A stretch of 64,000 nucleotides of DNA from Selaginella moellendorffii (Eukaryota; Streptophyta; Lycopodiopsida; Selaginellales; Selaginellaceae), in the NCBI RefSeq assembly GCF_000143415.4, contig NW_003314267.1:3001028-3065027 (forward strand), in the 5' to 3' direction. A program made the translations under genes and the position numbers. Shown in pieces: positions 10,291-20,600 of the stretch. The notes beneath the pieces are model-generated. The model did no database searches, was not told the origin of the DNA, and saw only the letters and a list, made by a program, of their open reading frames with translations. How positions within the stretch are numbered: position 1 is the stretch's first letter; every line of letters starts with the position of its first letter.

Positions 10291-11697
10291 ATGAAGCAGC
10301 TCGTAGATCTCCTCCACCGGCGCAAGAAGGCTTTCTTGATCGCCGCGGCGCTGGCTGCCGGGGGCTACGCGTCCTACTCGTATTACCGCTCGGAGTCGTT
10401 TCAGAGAAGGAAGAGGCAAGTAATTCTCATCTTGGATGGATTGGGGAAGCTGCTCCAGGCGGCGGCCAGCGCTGCCGACTCGGCGTCTCTCATCTCCGGT
10501 GATCTCAAGGATTTTCTGGAATCGAGCAACGAAGAAGGCGAGGTTCCTCGCAGCATCCGGCAGCTCCTCAAGATCTTGCGCTGTCCGGAACTCCAGGATC
10601 TTGTCGCGGTCACCACTTCTAGCGTCTGCAAGGTGATTATGGCCGGTACTTCTCCTGAGGATACTTCTCCTTCCAGGGCTCATCATGAGAAATCGCTAGA
10701 CAGGAACAATCTGGTCATGTATAGGGACAGGCTCCAATTCAGGGCAGAGAGCAGTGACGGATGGAGGCGTGAGAGATATGAGAACTTCGAGGTGAAACGA
10801 ACAGTTCCAGGGAGCTCTAGCAAGCCTAGCAGAACAATGAGGCACGAAGGACTTTCAGAGAAGTTGCTAAACAAGCTTTTCAGTGACCCCGGGAAAGGTT
10901 TTGCGTCAGCCATTGTTGGAAGTGCGGTGAGAAACTTGGTGGTGTGTTACTTCGAAGAGATGGAGCGCAAGGCGGAGCTAGAGAACGAGTCGGCTCCAGA
11001 GATTTTCGAGCTGGGAGCCAACGGGATCGTGCGAACTCATGGAAGATTGAGTGAAGATCCAGGGGAATGGAAGCCCGCCAAGCTCTTGGATCTGGCATGC
11101 AGCACCAAAGGAAAAGCTCTTCTCGCGGAGTGCATACAGATCGTTGTGGAGGCCACGGTGTCGACGTACTTGGACAAAACACAGGAGGTGAATATGTTTG
11201 AGGAGATGGTGGAAGCGGTGACAAAACCCGTCCACCGAGTTCCGGCCCAAGAAATGATCGTGAGTGTTTGCAACGGGGCCGTGGATACGTTCGTACGAAC
11301 TTCGTACGAGGTTCTGTCCGAGAGCTCGAAACAGACGACGCGCCTGGACATGACACCGGTGAGTTTCAATAGCAGCGAAGCGGTTTCGGCCTTGCAACAG
11401 GGTCCTGGGAATTATCTCGAGAAGATATTCGGCGCCTTGACGATTCCAAGCAATCGCATGCTCGTCATGGATTTAGCTGGAAAAGTGACAGCCGAAGCAG
11501 TGAGATCCTTCTTCGGCCTCGTCATAGCCGTCTCCGCTCCATATGTGAGAAGTTCCAGGGACGTGGTTCATTCCAAGGCGGCCGTGGTCAGGACTCGTTT
11601 CTCTCAAGACGCTGCTACCAAAGTTCTGGTGTTGGTCACAGTGTGCCTGGCCGTGTTCTTACACATATTTGTCAACACCAGCATCTCACTGAAATGA
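10291..11697 (+). CDS. PHLOEM PROTEIN 2-LIKE A10-type protein
   Basis: Intronless, 468 residues from ATG 10,291. The N-terminus has a basic stretch (LLHRRKK), one predicted membrane segment (AFLIAAALAAGGYASYSYY) and a second basic cluster (QRRKRQ). This is the layout of the plant proteins named PP2-A10-like, which are not lectins despite the name. The following part (ADSASLISGDLKDFL) also fits that family, in which residues after the TM form a conserved helical region. A second hydrophobic segment lies at the C-terminus (VLVLVTVCLAVFLHIF), so the protein is probably anchored at both ends. Molecular function is unknown in the family. Its stop is only 31 bp from the end of the convergent TLC gene. 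Confidence 0.7.
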   Translation: MKQLVDLLHRRKKAFLIAAALAAGGYASYSYYRSESFQRRKRQVILILDGLGKLLQAAASAADSASLISGDLKDFLESSNEEGEVPRSIRQLLKILRCPELQDLVAVTTSSVCKVIMAGTSPEDTSPSRAHHEKSLDRNNLVMYRDRLQFRAESSDGWRRERYENFEVKRTVPGSSSKPSRTMRHEGLSEKLLNKLFSDPGKGFASAIVGSAVRNLVVCYFEEMERKAELENESAPEIFELGANGIVRTHGRLSEDPGEWKPAKLLDLACSTKGKALLAECIQIVVEATVSTYLDKTQEVNMFEEMVEAVTKPVHRVPAQEMIVSVCNGAVDTFVRTSYEVLSESSKQTTRLDMTPVSFNSSEAVSALQQGPGNYLEKIFGALTIPSNRMLVMDLAGKVTAEAVRSFFGLVIAVSAPYVRSSRDVVHSKAAVVRTRFSQDAATKVLVLVTVCLAVFLHIFVNTSISLK

Positions 11698-11728
11698 GAA
11701 ATAATCCAGGTACGTGTGTTTTTGTTTG

Positions 11729-12712
11729 TCAAGCTCGTGCTTTCTTGGTTCTCATCTCCTTCATGCAGGCCCGGCATAGATCCAGCCCAAGCACGATGTT
11801 TAGAACGTTGAGGCCGAGCATTCCTGAGCTAGCTAGTAGCAACTCAAGCTTACTGGGGAACTTGGTGGCATCCATGTAGAGCTTCACGGATATGACTCCA
11901 TGCACTAGTAATCTGGAAGTGAAGTAAGTGATCCAGTTGAGAATCCATTCCGCGATCACGGCGACGCTACCGAGCTTTCGTATGCCCGTCATCCGGCTTA
12001 TGCGTCTCCAGTGCAGGAACACCGAGTGCATCTGTTAGAAGCTAATGAAGTTGGTCCAGGTGACAGGAGCAATGCAAGGGAAGTTTTAGTCACCTCGCAG
12101 AGTAGCGTGAGAACTAGATAGTTTATAGAAACGTTCCGGAGGAGTGCCAAGGTGAAGCAGTTTAGCAGCAGCCAGTGATGGACGAGAAGCGGAGGAAACC
12201 ATCCTTGATAGAGGTGCCTGCGAATCATGTCGACTTGGTCATAGGCGAAGTAGCCACAGGAGAAGGCTAGCACCGAGTACGCTCCAGGCCAAGAGCGAGA
12301 GTACAAGCTTTCAAACTCCAGCATTTTTGCGACGGATCCAGTGCGGTAGAGCTCGACGAGCACGCAAGCTCCAACTGGAGGAAAGCCAAGTTTCTAGCGC
12401 AATGAAGAAAGAGATGTGGGAAGGAATTCTTCGCGTACCAGAGAGAGACACGAGCAACGAGTGCAGCAACGAGACACCAATGTTCGTGAAGTCGTGGGGT
12501 GAAGAAGCTGGTGTGAGACGAATTTTGTGCCTGGAGAGGGAGGAGCCGAGAGCTCCATTGAAAGACTGGAAGAACACGAAACCGGCGATGATGGGCAGTA
12601 GCCGCGATCGACCATTGAGCAATTCGCTAGCTACGACCAGCAGCCACACAAGCATCATACTTCCAAACAGCCAGGCGGCGAAGTCGGGGACCTTGTTCTC
12701 GCGCTCGGCCAT
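11729..12712 (-). CDS. TLC (TRAM/LAG1/CLN8) domain membrane protein
   Basis: Three exons (12,439-12,712; 12,094-12,374; 11,729-12,028), 284 residues; introns of 64 and 65 nt have GT-AG ends and keep the frame. Features of the TLC fold are visible. There are about six hydrophobic segments, starting with AAWLFGSMMLVWLLVVASEL. SLLHSLLVSL carries the early histidine, GYFAYDQVDMI is followed by LLVHHWLLLNC with the paired histidines, and LLCE joins to VFLHWRRISR across the second intron. Family members include ceramide synthases and lipid-related TLCD/TMEM136-like proteins. The lack of a homeobox and the size point to the TLCD/TMEM136 group rather than ceramide synthase. Lipid-linked role is inference only. 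It is divergent from the RNase H gene with 55 bp between starts. Confidence 0.8.
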
Positions 12713-12767
12713 GGCTGGGACTGTGATTTAGCTTGCGAGCTCGCCCTAAAGCCAAGAAGTCAGGCTC

Positions 12768-13886
12768 ATGGGAAAGACGAAGGTGTATGCCGTTCGCAAG
12801 GGGAGGCAGCCAGGTATCTACGAGAGCTGGGATCAATGCAAACGCCAGGTACTCGATCGAGCTCTTCTCTTTCTCTTCTTTTCTAAAATCTTTCGTTTTG
12901 TTCTTCCTTTTTGGAGACTGATGGATTCAAAGGCTGTGAGTACAAGAGCTTCAGCTCCTTCAGTGACGCGGAGAGCTACATGAACGGGATCAGCCCAACC
13001 AAGACCGAGGCCGTACTTCGTTCGGTGACGGGCGATGCAGCAGTCGCCAAGCCAAGACCGAAAATCGCTTGCATCTCCGCTGATGCCGTCTCTGCCGAGG
13101 TAGCTCAACGTCTTTCTTTTGAAACAAAGTTGGAACTGTCTTTTGCTCCAGGAACTCATCCATGTTTCCTCGTCCAGCTGCTCCAAGATCAAGCAAGGAG
13201 CTGTACCGATTCAAGCCGGACGAGTGTACCAGGTAGAGTTTGATGGTGCATCGAAAGGGAACCCGGGAAGAGCTGGAGCTGGAGCTCTTCTCAAAGACCC
13301 AGATGGCAATGTGGTAAGATTTTCGTGTTAAAAAATTGTGTTTTCTTGGGTACTCACTCGTAGCTTATTATGATCCAGGAATGTGAGATGAGCGAAGGTG
13401 TGGGTCACGCAACCAACAACGTTGCCGAGTACCGTGGCTTGATCCTGGGCTTGAAAACAGCACTAGACAAGGGGATTAAAAAGATCATTGTGAAAGGAGA
13501 TTCCAAGCTAGTCTGTGAACAGGTAAAAGCTTTTCTTACAGTTCTTTCATTCTACGAACGAGTTTCATCAGATAATGGAGCGCTGGAAAGTTCGGAATGA
13601 AGGGCTCAAAGATCTCTGGCAGGAAGCAATGTACCTCAAATCGCAGTTCTTGGAGTTTAAAATCCAACACGTCGATAGAGTAAGCGAAAGCCCAGTGTTT
13701 TCTTGTTTGATCGAAAGTTTCTCCTGGCTGGTATCAGGAATTCAATCCTCTAGCCGATCAGCTGGCCAACATTGGAGTCACACTGCCAGGTAATGAAGCT
13801 CGAGTGTATTGAAAATGGAAGCCTACTTACATTTCTTTCATCTCGTGATTCTAGAGACCAAGTTCGTGAGCTCTTCAAGGAGTTGA
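12768..13886 (+). CDS. RNase H1-type ribonuclease with viroplasmin/hybrid-binding domain
   Basis: Seven exons give 253 residues (exon ends at 12,848; 13,099; 13,313; 13,522; 13,679; 13,789; all GT-AG). N-terminal residues 1-55 form the 'caulimovirus viroplasmin' type RNA:DNA hybrid-binding domain (KVYAVRKGRQPGIYESWDQC, then GCEYKSFSSFSDAESYM); despite its name this is a normal cellular RNase H1 module. The RNase H fold follows, with the four acidic residues in place: FDGASKGNPG (D), NNVAEYRG (E), VKGDSKLV (D) and FNPLADQLAN (D). The enzyme cuts RNA in RNA:DNA hybrids. No clear transit peptide is seen, so location is open. The 3' end lies 27 bp from the convergent COX14-like gene. Confidence 0.85.
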
Positions 13887-13912
13887 GACGCTGTTATTTT
13901 GCTGGAGCGCGA

Positions 13913-14153
13913 TCATCCTTGCTGGGGCTGTTGCGGGACTTGGATTTCCTCCTTTGGATCGTTCTGGTAGAAGAAAGAAGAAGAAAAAAATGCTGCATTA
14001 TAAGGGCAAAAAGAAAGAGCGCCTTACTCTGTGCTCGATGTGCCACTGGATCGCGGAATACAAATTCATGGAGAAATTAATCCCGAGGTAGATGGTCGCG
14101 ACGCCCAGCAGCGATGTCACCGTCTTGTACCCGATGTCTGCGATCTTCCTCAT
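13913..14153 (-). CDS. COX14: COX14-like small mitochondrial assembly protein
   Basis: A 58-residue protein from two exons: 14,028-14,153 (42 codons) and 13,913-13,963 (16 codons plus stop), joined over a 64-nt GT-AG intron. The N-terminus MRKIADIGYKTVTS matches the animal COX14/C12orf62 start (K.LADIGYKTF.). One membrane helix (LLGVATIYLGINFSMNLYSA) and a short basic/polar tail (QWHIEHRNDPKEE) follow, the same size and layout as COX14 (about 57 residues). The known role is insertion and stability of COX1 in the inner membrane during cytochrome c oxidase assembly. The spliced reading is needed to see the gene. It is divergent from the Tim17-family gene, also mitochondrial, with 96 bp between starts. 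Confidence 0.75.
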
Positions 14154-14249
14154 GATGCCGCGCCTTCGCTCTTCGCAAGAACCCTAAAGTATGAAATAGG
14201 GTTTATGGGAGCTTCTCTATTCGGGTTTTAGGAGCAGCAATCCACGACG
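14154..14249. promoter_or_regulatory. Short divergent promoter, COX14-like / Tim17-family
   Basis: 96 bp between two start codons of probable mitochondrial proteins. It carries telo-box-like motifs in both orientations (AACCCTAAAG near 14,180 and ATAGGGTTTA near 14,198). Co-regulation of the two genes is inference. Confidence 0.45.
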
Positions 14250-15095
14250 ATGGCGGCTGCGGAGGAGGCGCCTGCGCCAGTCGATCGCTTCGATCTCAAT
14301 GTAGGTTCTCGATTCTCCTGGAGTAGAGCGGATAGAGAAATTTGCAGAAATTTTGCAGTCCAAGAGGGTCCAGGATGCGTTTGAGGACTGGGGATCCAAG
14401 ACGACGATCGGTATCGTGGCGGGCATGATCTTTGGAGGGCTAAAGGAGGGTCGAGCATCCGCTGTGAGATTTCACTTCATTTGCTCCCTTTGGATTTTCA
14501 TTCGTTTGGTGTGTTGTTGTAGCACTGGCAACCTTTTCTTCCATCCCAGGCCGGAAGTAGCACTTGGAACGAGCGGCAAAGAGTTTGGAGGAACGTTTGG
14601 GAGCAAAGATTCGTGAGAGTCGCGGGAGGAACGGTGTCGGGAGGCGCCAAGCTTGGATTCTTCACGTCCATGTACTGTGGCCTCCAGCACGCTCTTGCGA
14701 TCTACAGAGACGTGGATGATGCTTTCAACACCGCCATCGCTGCGAGCGCCACCGCTGCAACCCTGGGACTTGTTTGTAAGTTTCGCTCTTTCGCAGGCAT
14801 TCGTTTTACTTCGCATTTCCTCTCTAGAGCCTCCGCATTTCTCGTTCTCGCTCGATCTTTCTAACGATTTGATCAAACAGTGCCAGGATCGTTGAGATGG
14901 CGATTGAGGACATCATCTCTGGGGATTGTTCTTGGAGCAGTAGCCGGGCTTCCCATCGGTGAGCAAAAAAGAAATCCAAGCTTTCGATCGCTCTTCATAG
15001 CTGACTTTGAGCATGGTTCCACAGGCTACATCCAGACCTCGCTCAACAAGAAAGCAGAAGAACTCATGAAAAACGCTCCAAGCCCAAGCTCGTAA
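14250..15095 (+). CDS. Tim17/Tim22/Tim23 family membrane protein
   Basis: Five exons (14,250-14,300; 14,359-14,463; 14,550-14,775; 14,881-14,958; 15,025-15,095) give 176 residues; every intron is GT-AG and in phase. Four Gly/Ala-rich membrane segments typical of the family are visible: TTIGIVAGMIFGGLKEG, GGTVSGGAKLGFFTSMYCGLQ, FNTAIAASATAATLGLV and TSSLGIVLGAVAGLPIGYIQ. Members act as inner-membrane translocase channels, as OEP16/PRAT plastid proteins, or as the complex I assembly factor TIMMDC1. The arrangement with a long loop between segments 1 and 2 recalls TIMMDC1, but I cannot decide between subfamilies. A short acidic N-terminus and no cleavable presequence fit import by internal signals. 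Confidence 0.8.
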
Positions 15096-15157
15096 AAAAG
15101 CTGCCGTATGTAGCGTGCTAGAAATACGATGCACCGTATGATTTTCGTACTGCTTGG

Positions 15158-15270
15158 ACACGTGTTGGCACCCAACGCGGTGCACGGGGGCCTGGCCGCG
15201 CAAGAAGCTCTAGGGCGTGACACCTGCCCCTATTTCCGTACGACTCGATTCTTATGGTTTACCTAGGGTT
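15158..15270 (+). promoter_or_regulatory. ABRE/G-box and telo-box upstream of bZIP gene
   Basis: The palindrome ACACGTGT at 15,158-15,165 matches the ABRE core that ABF/ABI5 bZIPs bind; it lies about 225 bp upstream of the ABF-type bZIP start. A telo-box-like CTAGGGTTT is at about 15,262-15,270. Feedback control of the bZIP gene by its own family is inferred from position only. Confidence 0.4.
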
Positions 15271-15388
15271 TGTGCTCTTGCGTGAACCTTCTAGAATGTG
15301 GGCTATGGCGAGCGTGAGCGACATGGATCGTGGAATCTAGCTGCTTCGGATGCCAGATTGAGGTGTGTATCCAGCGCGCGGATTTGCG

Positions 15389-16718
15389 ATGGCGGCGGCA
15401 GCGGCGGGCGAGGATGGGGCGAAGCATGGGGCGGGATCTATCGCTCGGCAGACCTCCATTTACTCGCTCACGCTGGACGAGCTCCAGACGACGCTCGGCG
15501 AGCCGGGGAAGAATTTCGGATCCATGAACATGGACGAGTTCCTCAAGAACATCTGGACCGCGGAGGAGAGCCAGGCAATGGCGGCGGCCATGGCGCCGGA
15601 CAACAGCGCGCTGTGCCGGCAGCCCAGCCTCCGGGCGCCGCTGCCAAGGACTCTGAGCAGGAAGACGGTGGACGAGGTGTGGAAGGGCATCCATCGGCCG
15701 GGCGAGGAGGATCAATCGCAAGGCGAGAATGGGCGAGAGGCGGCGCATGCAACGCAAGCCACTCTTGGAGAGATGACTTTGGAGGATTTTCTCATCAAGG
15801 CCGGGGTGATGAACGATGAAGCTGGCGCTGCTCAGGACCCAAAGCCTGTCGTGGCTACTGCGAATGGAGGCGGAGTTCCTCACGCTGCTGCGCTGGGTAT
15901 GGAGTCCAACCAGCAGGGAGATTGGCTGGCGGCGAACCAGTATGGGAATACTGCGACGATGGCTGCCGCGATCTCTCAGCAGCAGCAGCAACACCAGCAG
16001 CAGCAGCAGCAGCAGCAGCAACGCCAGCAGCAGCAGTTCCTCCAGCAGCAAGTGGAGGTGGCGGCTTACATGAACGCTTCAAAGATGGGAAACGGAGGAG
16101 CTATGACTGCGCTTGGACAAGCTGGGATGTTTGGAGCGAGTTCTCCACCGAGCCCCGGATCGGACAGCCAAGGGAATGGTTTTGGGCTTCCTTCGATGGG
16201 ATTCGGGATGGAAGGAAGGGGTCGGAAGAGGGGACTGGACGGACCGGTTGAGGTGGTTTTGGAGCGGAGGCAGCGACGGATGATCAAGAATCGCGAGTCG
16301 GCTGCGAGGTCTCGAGCTCGCAAACAGGTTGGTTCTCTTTCTTCCTGTCTGCTTTTGATATTTAGCATTGATGATGTCAAAGCTGAGACAAAGATTTGTT
16401 TTATGTTTTTCCAAGGCTTACACAGTGGAGCTGGAAGCCGAAGTGAGCCACCTCAAGGAAGAGAATACGAGGCTCAAGAAGCAACAGGTCAGATCCTTGG
16501 ACTTTTTCTCTCCTTGGTTTCTAAAACAACGAGGAAACTTGCAGGAAGAATGCGAAGTGAGAGATAGAAAGCAAGCAAAGGTACTGGAAAAGAAATCAAT
16601 CTTGCTGAGATTTATTTTCCTTTCTTCGCAGATATTGGAAGCAATTGTATCCAAAAGCGAGCCTATGTGTTTACCAAAGCCAAAGCCATTGAAGAGAACG
16701 CTAACTGGGCCCTGGTAG
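15389..16718 (+). CDS. ABI5/ABF/AREB-type group A bZIP transcription factor
   Basis: Four exons (15,389-16,327; 16,416-16,487; 16,545-16,580; 16,632-16,718), 377 residues. All hallmarks of group A bZIPs are present in order: C1 (RQTSIYSLTLDELQTTLGE), C2 (LSRKTVDEVWKGI), C3 (TLEDFLIKAGV), a polyglutamine tract, the basic region (RRMIKNRESAARSRARKQ with N-x7-R), a leucine zipper from TVELEAEVSHL split by the first intron, and the C4 end KRTLTGPW. C1-C4 carry RxxS/T sites that SnRK2 kinases phosphorylate in this family. Known role: nuclear activation of ABA-responsive genes through ABREs in drought and desiccation tolerance. Start 15,389 is the first ATG; upstream codons are not conserved. The Gln tract is a pure CAG-type repeat and may vary in length. 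Confidence 0.92.
15976..16047 (+). repeat. CAG trinucleotide tract (polyglutamine)
   Basis: Nearly pure cag repeats interrupted by caacac and caacgcc codons, inside the bZIP gene between C3 and the basic region. Likely length-polymorphic. Confidence 0.85.
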
Positions 16719-16939
16719 ATGTTAAGTCACTGCTCCTCTTAGCTATTAATGTGTACATTAACATTACATTAAGTTAACTGGAGTCAATCTCATCCAACGG
16801 CGTGGATGTGCCAGTAAACCATAGCCACAAGCTTCCACGAGCGTTTAAAGGCCGTTTGATCCAGTACGTGGACGGTCCAGATGGTGGCGTCCATCCAAAA
16901 TCCTCTATCCCAGACCTAGGTCTTTGGAGTGGAGGAAGA

Positions 16940-17629
16940 ATGGCGATTGCTGTGGTGGACGCGTCAGGTACGTGCACGTCTTCTATGTTTTGCCCCGCGG
17001 CAGCTGCGTCGTCCTCGAGCGTCGCATTCGCAGCGTTGCCTTCTCCATCCTCGTCGTCGACACGAATCAGCGCGTCGTGGAGGAAATCCGCGAGCTTGAA
17101 ATCGCAGCGGAGAGGCGGCACAGGCACGGGAGCTCTCAGGCGCCGATTCTCGGCCGCTTGCATCGTTTCCGAGACCAAGGAAGCCTCTCCAGGTGGATTT
17201 CTCTAGATTCAATTGGATTCCAATGCCTGATCTGTAGCACTTTCATTTTGAGAACTTTTAGTTTGTCTTTTCTATGATGTTTCCCAATGCTGATCTTCGA
17301 TTTTGTGATCTCCAGCCGGAGCTGTGGATGACACGACCTTTAAATCTCTAGTGCTCGAGTCTGAGATTCCCGTTTTGGTGGACTTCTGGGCTCCCTGGTG
17401 CGGGCCGTGCCGGATGCTGGACCCGGTGATCGACAGCATTGCCGAGAAATACAAGGGCAGGATCAAGTGTTACAAAGTTAACACCGATGACAGCTCCAAG
17501 ACCGCAACGGAGCTGGGAATTCGCAGCATCCCGACGTGCATGATCTTCAAGCAAGGCGAGAGATTGGACACCGTCATAGGCTGCGTTCCAGAGACCACTT
17601 TGATTACCACCATCGAGAAGTACATATGA
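16940..17629 (+). CDS. Thioredoxin m-type, plastid targeted
   Basis: Two exons (16,940-17,192 and 17,316-17,629), 188 residues. The first about 80 residues are rich in Ser, Ala and Arg with few acidic residues, as in a chloroplast transit peptide. The mature part contains the thioredoxin fold with the active site WAPWCGPCR, the buried Asp (VLVDFWAPW), the cis-proline loop [11 protein letters not shown] and a conserved GC/V near the end (IGCVPETTL). The best match is the m-type family, which is reduced by ferredoxin-thioredoxin reductase and activates Calvin-cycle and other stromal enzymes. Cys replaces the usual Ala in the 'GAVP' loop, which may add a regulatory thiol. A 134-residue antisense ORF across the transit peptide is an artefact. 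Confidence 0.9.
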
Positions 17630-20600
17630 AGCAAACAGGGGGGTATAGCCTTTGACGTTTGCAGCTTGTTGCTCATCCGACCAGCCAAGAAGCCGAGAGA
17701 AAATAATTACTTTGGTTAATTGAGCATCTTCTGTATTATACTTTGTCTACCTTCATTGCCAAGACAAATTTTATATTTAATCTTGTTGATATACTTAAGG
17801 GTTATATAAAAGGTTCAATGATGCTGTAGCTCTTTCAAACACTGTCATGGAATATAAAAATGGAATAGAAAAATGTACATCCCAATTAACCCAAAAACCT
17901 TTATTTATATATAAAAACTAGAGGTTTGGATTAAAACCAATCTGATATCTATTAAAATTCCATTATGTTAATTTTAGTATACGGGCAATATATGAAAAGA
18001 AAGTGTACTTTACTATCTTAAAAGAAAGTGTACTTTCTTTTCCTTTACAAACAGCTTTGATCCAATTGTTAGGTTTTTTTTGCTTCTCAAAAAATAGTGG
18101 TAACCATATTTTCAGCCTATTATAAATTATAAAATTAATAATAAAAATAATATATTTGTACCTTCCATTCTTCACAATGAGCTCTTCTTTTTATAGATTT
18201 TTCTTTTTGCAGATTATTTGAGTTAAGTGGAAGACAAAGAATGCCATATTTGGTTGTAACATTGCCACTTATCAATCATTCTACATTTACACCAGCAAAG
18301 CATGAAGTCCAATTCAAAATCTTCTTTAGGGAGTGTGAACAACTTGATGGTTTTTTAGCAACTATGTTTGCATATATTTCAAAAATATTTATTATTTACT
18401 CTTCTTTTACATTGACTAATTAACAAAGAGGAAATACCTAAGAAAAACTTCATATTAATTCTTCAAAACCTTTCTCTTCCCATTTAAATTGTTTATTAAT
18501 AAATTTATCAAATTTACTAATAAATCTATTTTTTTAAAATAGGGTTGTAGGATGATATCCCTATGGAAATGAGCCTCATGCTTTTCATTCAGAAAAATTG
18601 TTTGTAAATAAAACTTTATACACCTTATGTTATTACATTATCCCCTGATTCATAATTTACTATCATATGTTTAAAAATAATTAAATATGGAATTAATGTA
18701 TTTCTAAAATAAAAAATCCTAATTTTTAATTATGTGTTACAATTGATTGAACTTACAAAAGAAAACTTTAAAGTGATTTATTTAAATAAACTATTATTAT
18801 ATTACTTTAAAATGCATTTATATAAATTTTACTATCTTAATTAAAAGTAAGTATTTTACAATAATATTTAAATTGTCATATAATTTTACTTATTTTTATT
18901 TACTAATTAGATTTTGTGATTGGCTATTCCACTCTAAAGCATTTTTGGAAGGTTGTTAAATGGATGACAAACCAAAAATGACAGTGTATATTGAAATTTT
19001 TAATGTTTATTGCAATTTGGAAAAATTGAGGTAGAGGTTTAGTTAAAAAGCTTAATATACTAAACATTAGAAATCTTCTAAGTATATTCTATTTCAAAAA
19101 ATATATTGATAACTAATAATCTATATCAGCAATTTAATTTTGTAAGTGTAATATTTCCTAAAATATTTAAAGACAGATCAATTCTTACTTGCCAAATTCT
19201 TAAATTAAGTGACCAATTCTTCATATATACACTTCCATCTCTATGAAATAGTATTATACATTTATACCATATTATGTTTAATTGATCTTCATTTAAATCA
19301 CTTGATGTTACACTAGTATGTTGCCCAATATATGCAATTACTTCTACATTACCACGAATAGAAATTATTTTTCCAGTTCGATTATGATTAAGAGTGTAAT
19401 AAATTACAATTACAAATATCTATATCAGAAACTCTAGAAAAATAATAAGGCAAACATTTCCATAAATATCCGTCACTCATTGAGTATGTTTTGTTTAAAA
19501 GATAAGATAAATAGAAAACCAGTTAAAAATATTTCTTCATTTCTTCAATGTCTAAGTAAATATGTAACCAACAAAACCACATGTTTATAAAGCATTTTTT
19601 TATGTATTTGTAAAAATAAGACAAGAAAATATAAGTGTTGTCCAAACAAGAAGGTATCTTGGATCTTAGTGGAAGAGTTATAACAGTAACTGATATCTAT
19701 TCTCTTAGGTAATGATACTTAAGGAGGTTGAGATTTGGGAATCTCCAATTGCATTGTATAGATCATAGGAAATAATATAAACACCTTATCATAGCACATA
19801 GAGCTTTATAGATGCTATGAGGTAGCCAACTAGCTATGATGCCCAAGAGTATTTAGGGAAATAGAAATCTAAGAGTCATTATTTGGGTAAGATTATCGAT
19901 GCAAAGTGTTTGAAGTGTTTAATAGTGATCATTTAGAAAATTAAGAGCTACTTGTGTGTCTTAAGTTGGATCTTTAAGTGGAATGGAGTAATGGTTGTAA
20001 TCAATTTGTGCAAGTAGAATATTGCTGTTGAGAAATATCCCATTTGTGGCATTTAGCACCTTAATGCCATTGTAAGTTGGGTATCAATTAGCAAATGATA
20101 TAGTTATTAATTTAGATAGATCCAAATGAAGGAGATATTATTTATCCAAATTCAAGCTTTCCTTGTGCATTGCATACGCTTGGTTTCTTAAAAAATTGAT
20201 ATACCATGAGAAAAATGGCTTTGAGAAATAAATGCAAATTGAAACAAATTAACTTGTTCCAAAGTTGTTCCTAACATATCTTCAATATCCTTTCCTGAAT
20301 GAGCTTGAAATATTTTTGAAGAAAAGAAAATAATTTAAGCAATGCCAGAATACTTAACAAAACAAAGTTTTAATCTTACCAGAATTATCACATCATCGGT
20401 TGGAATAAATTAGCAAGGATATGGGATGATCCAAAGTATTCACCGCGTCTAAATGGACAAACTTTATATAGATTCTATGTTACAACTTAATCAGCAATAT
20501 TCTTTGCAAGATAAAGTGAAAATTCACTTTATAAGTTTTGCCTATGTTATGTATTATTTACATTGAAAATACCAATATCCTCAATAGACTCAAAGAGATA

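Noticed and set aside
12768-12990. 'Viroplasmin' domain as a sign of an integrated plant virus
   Set aside because: The domain is followed by a full cellular RNase H with host-like short introns; it is the normal hybrid-binding domain of eukaryotic RNase H1.
15263-16051. 262-residue minus-strand ORF rich in Leu
   Set aside because: Antisense of the bZIP first exon; the poly-Leu run is the complement of the CAG tract.
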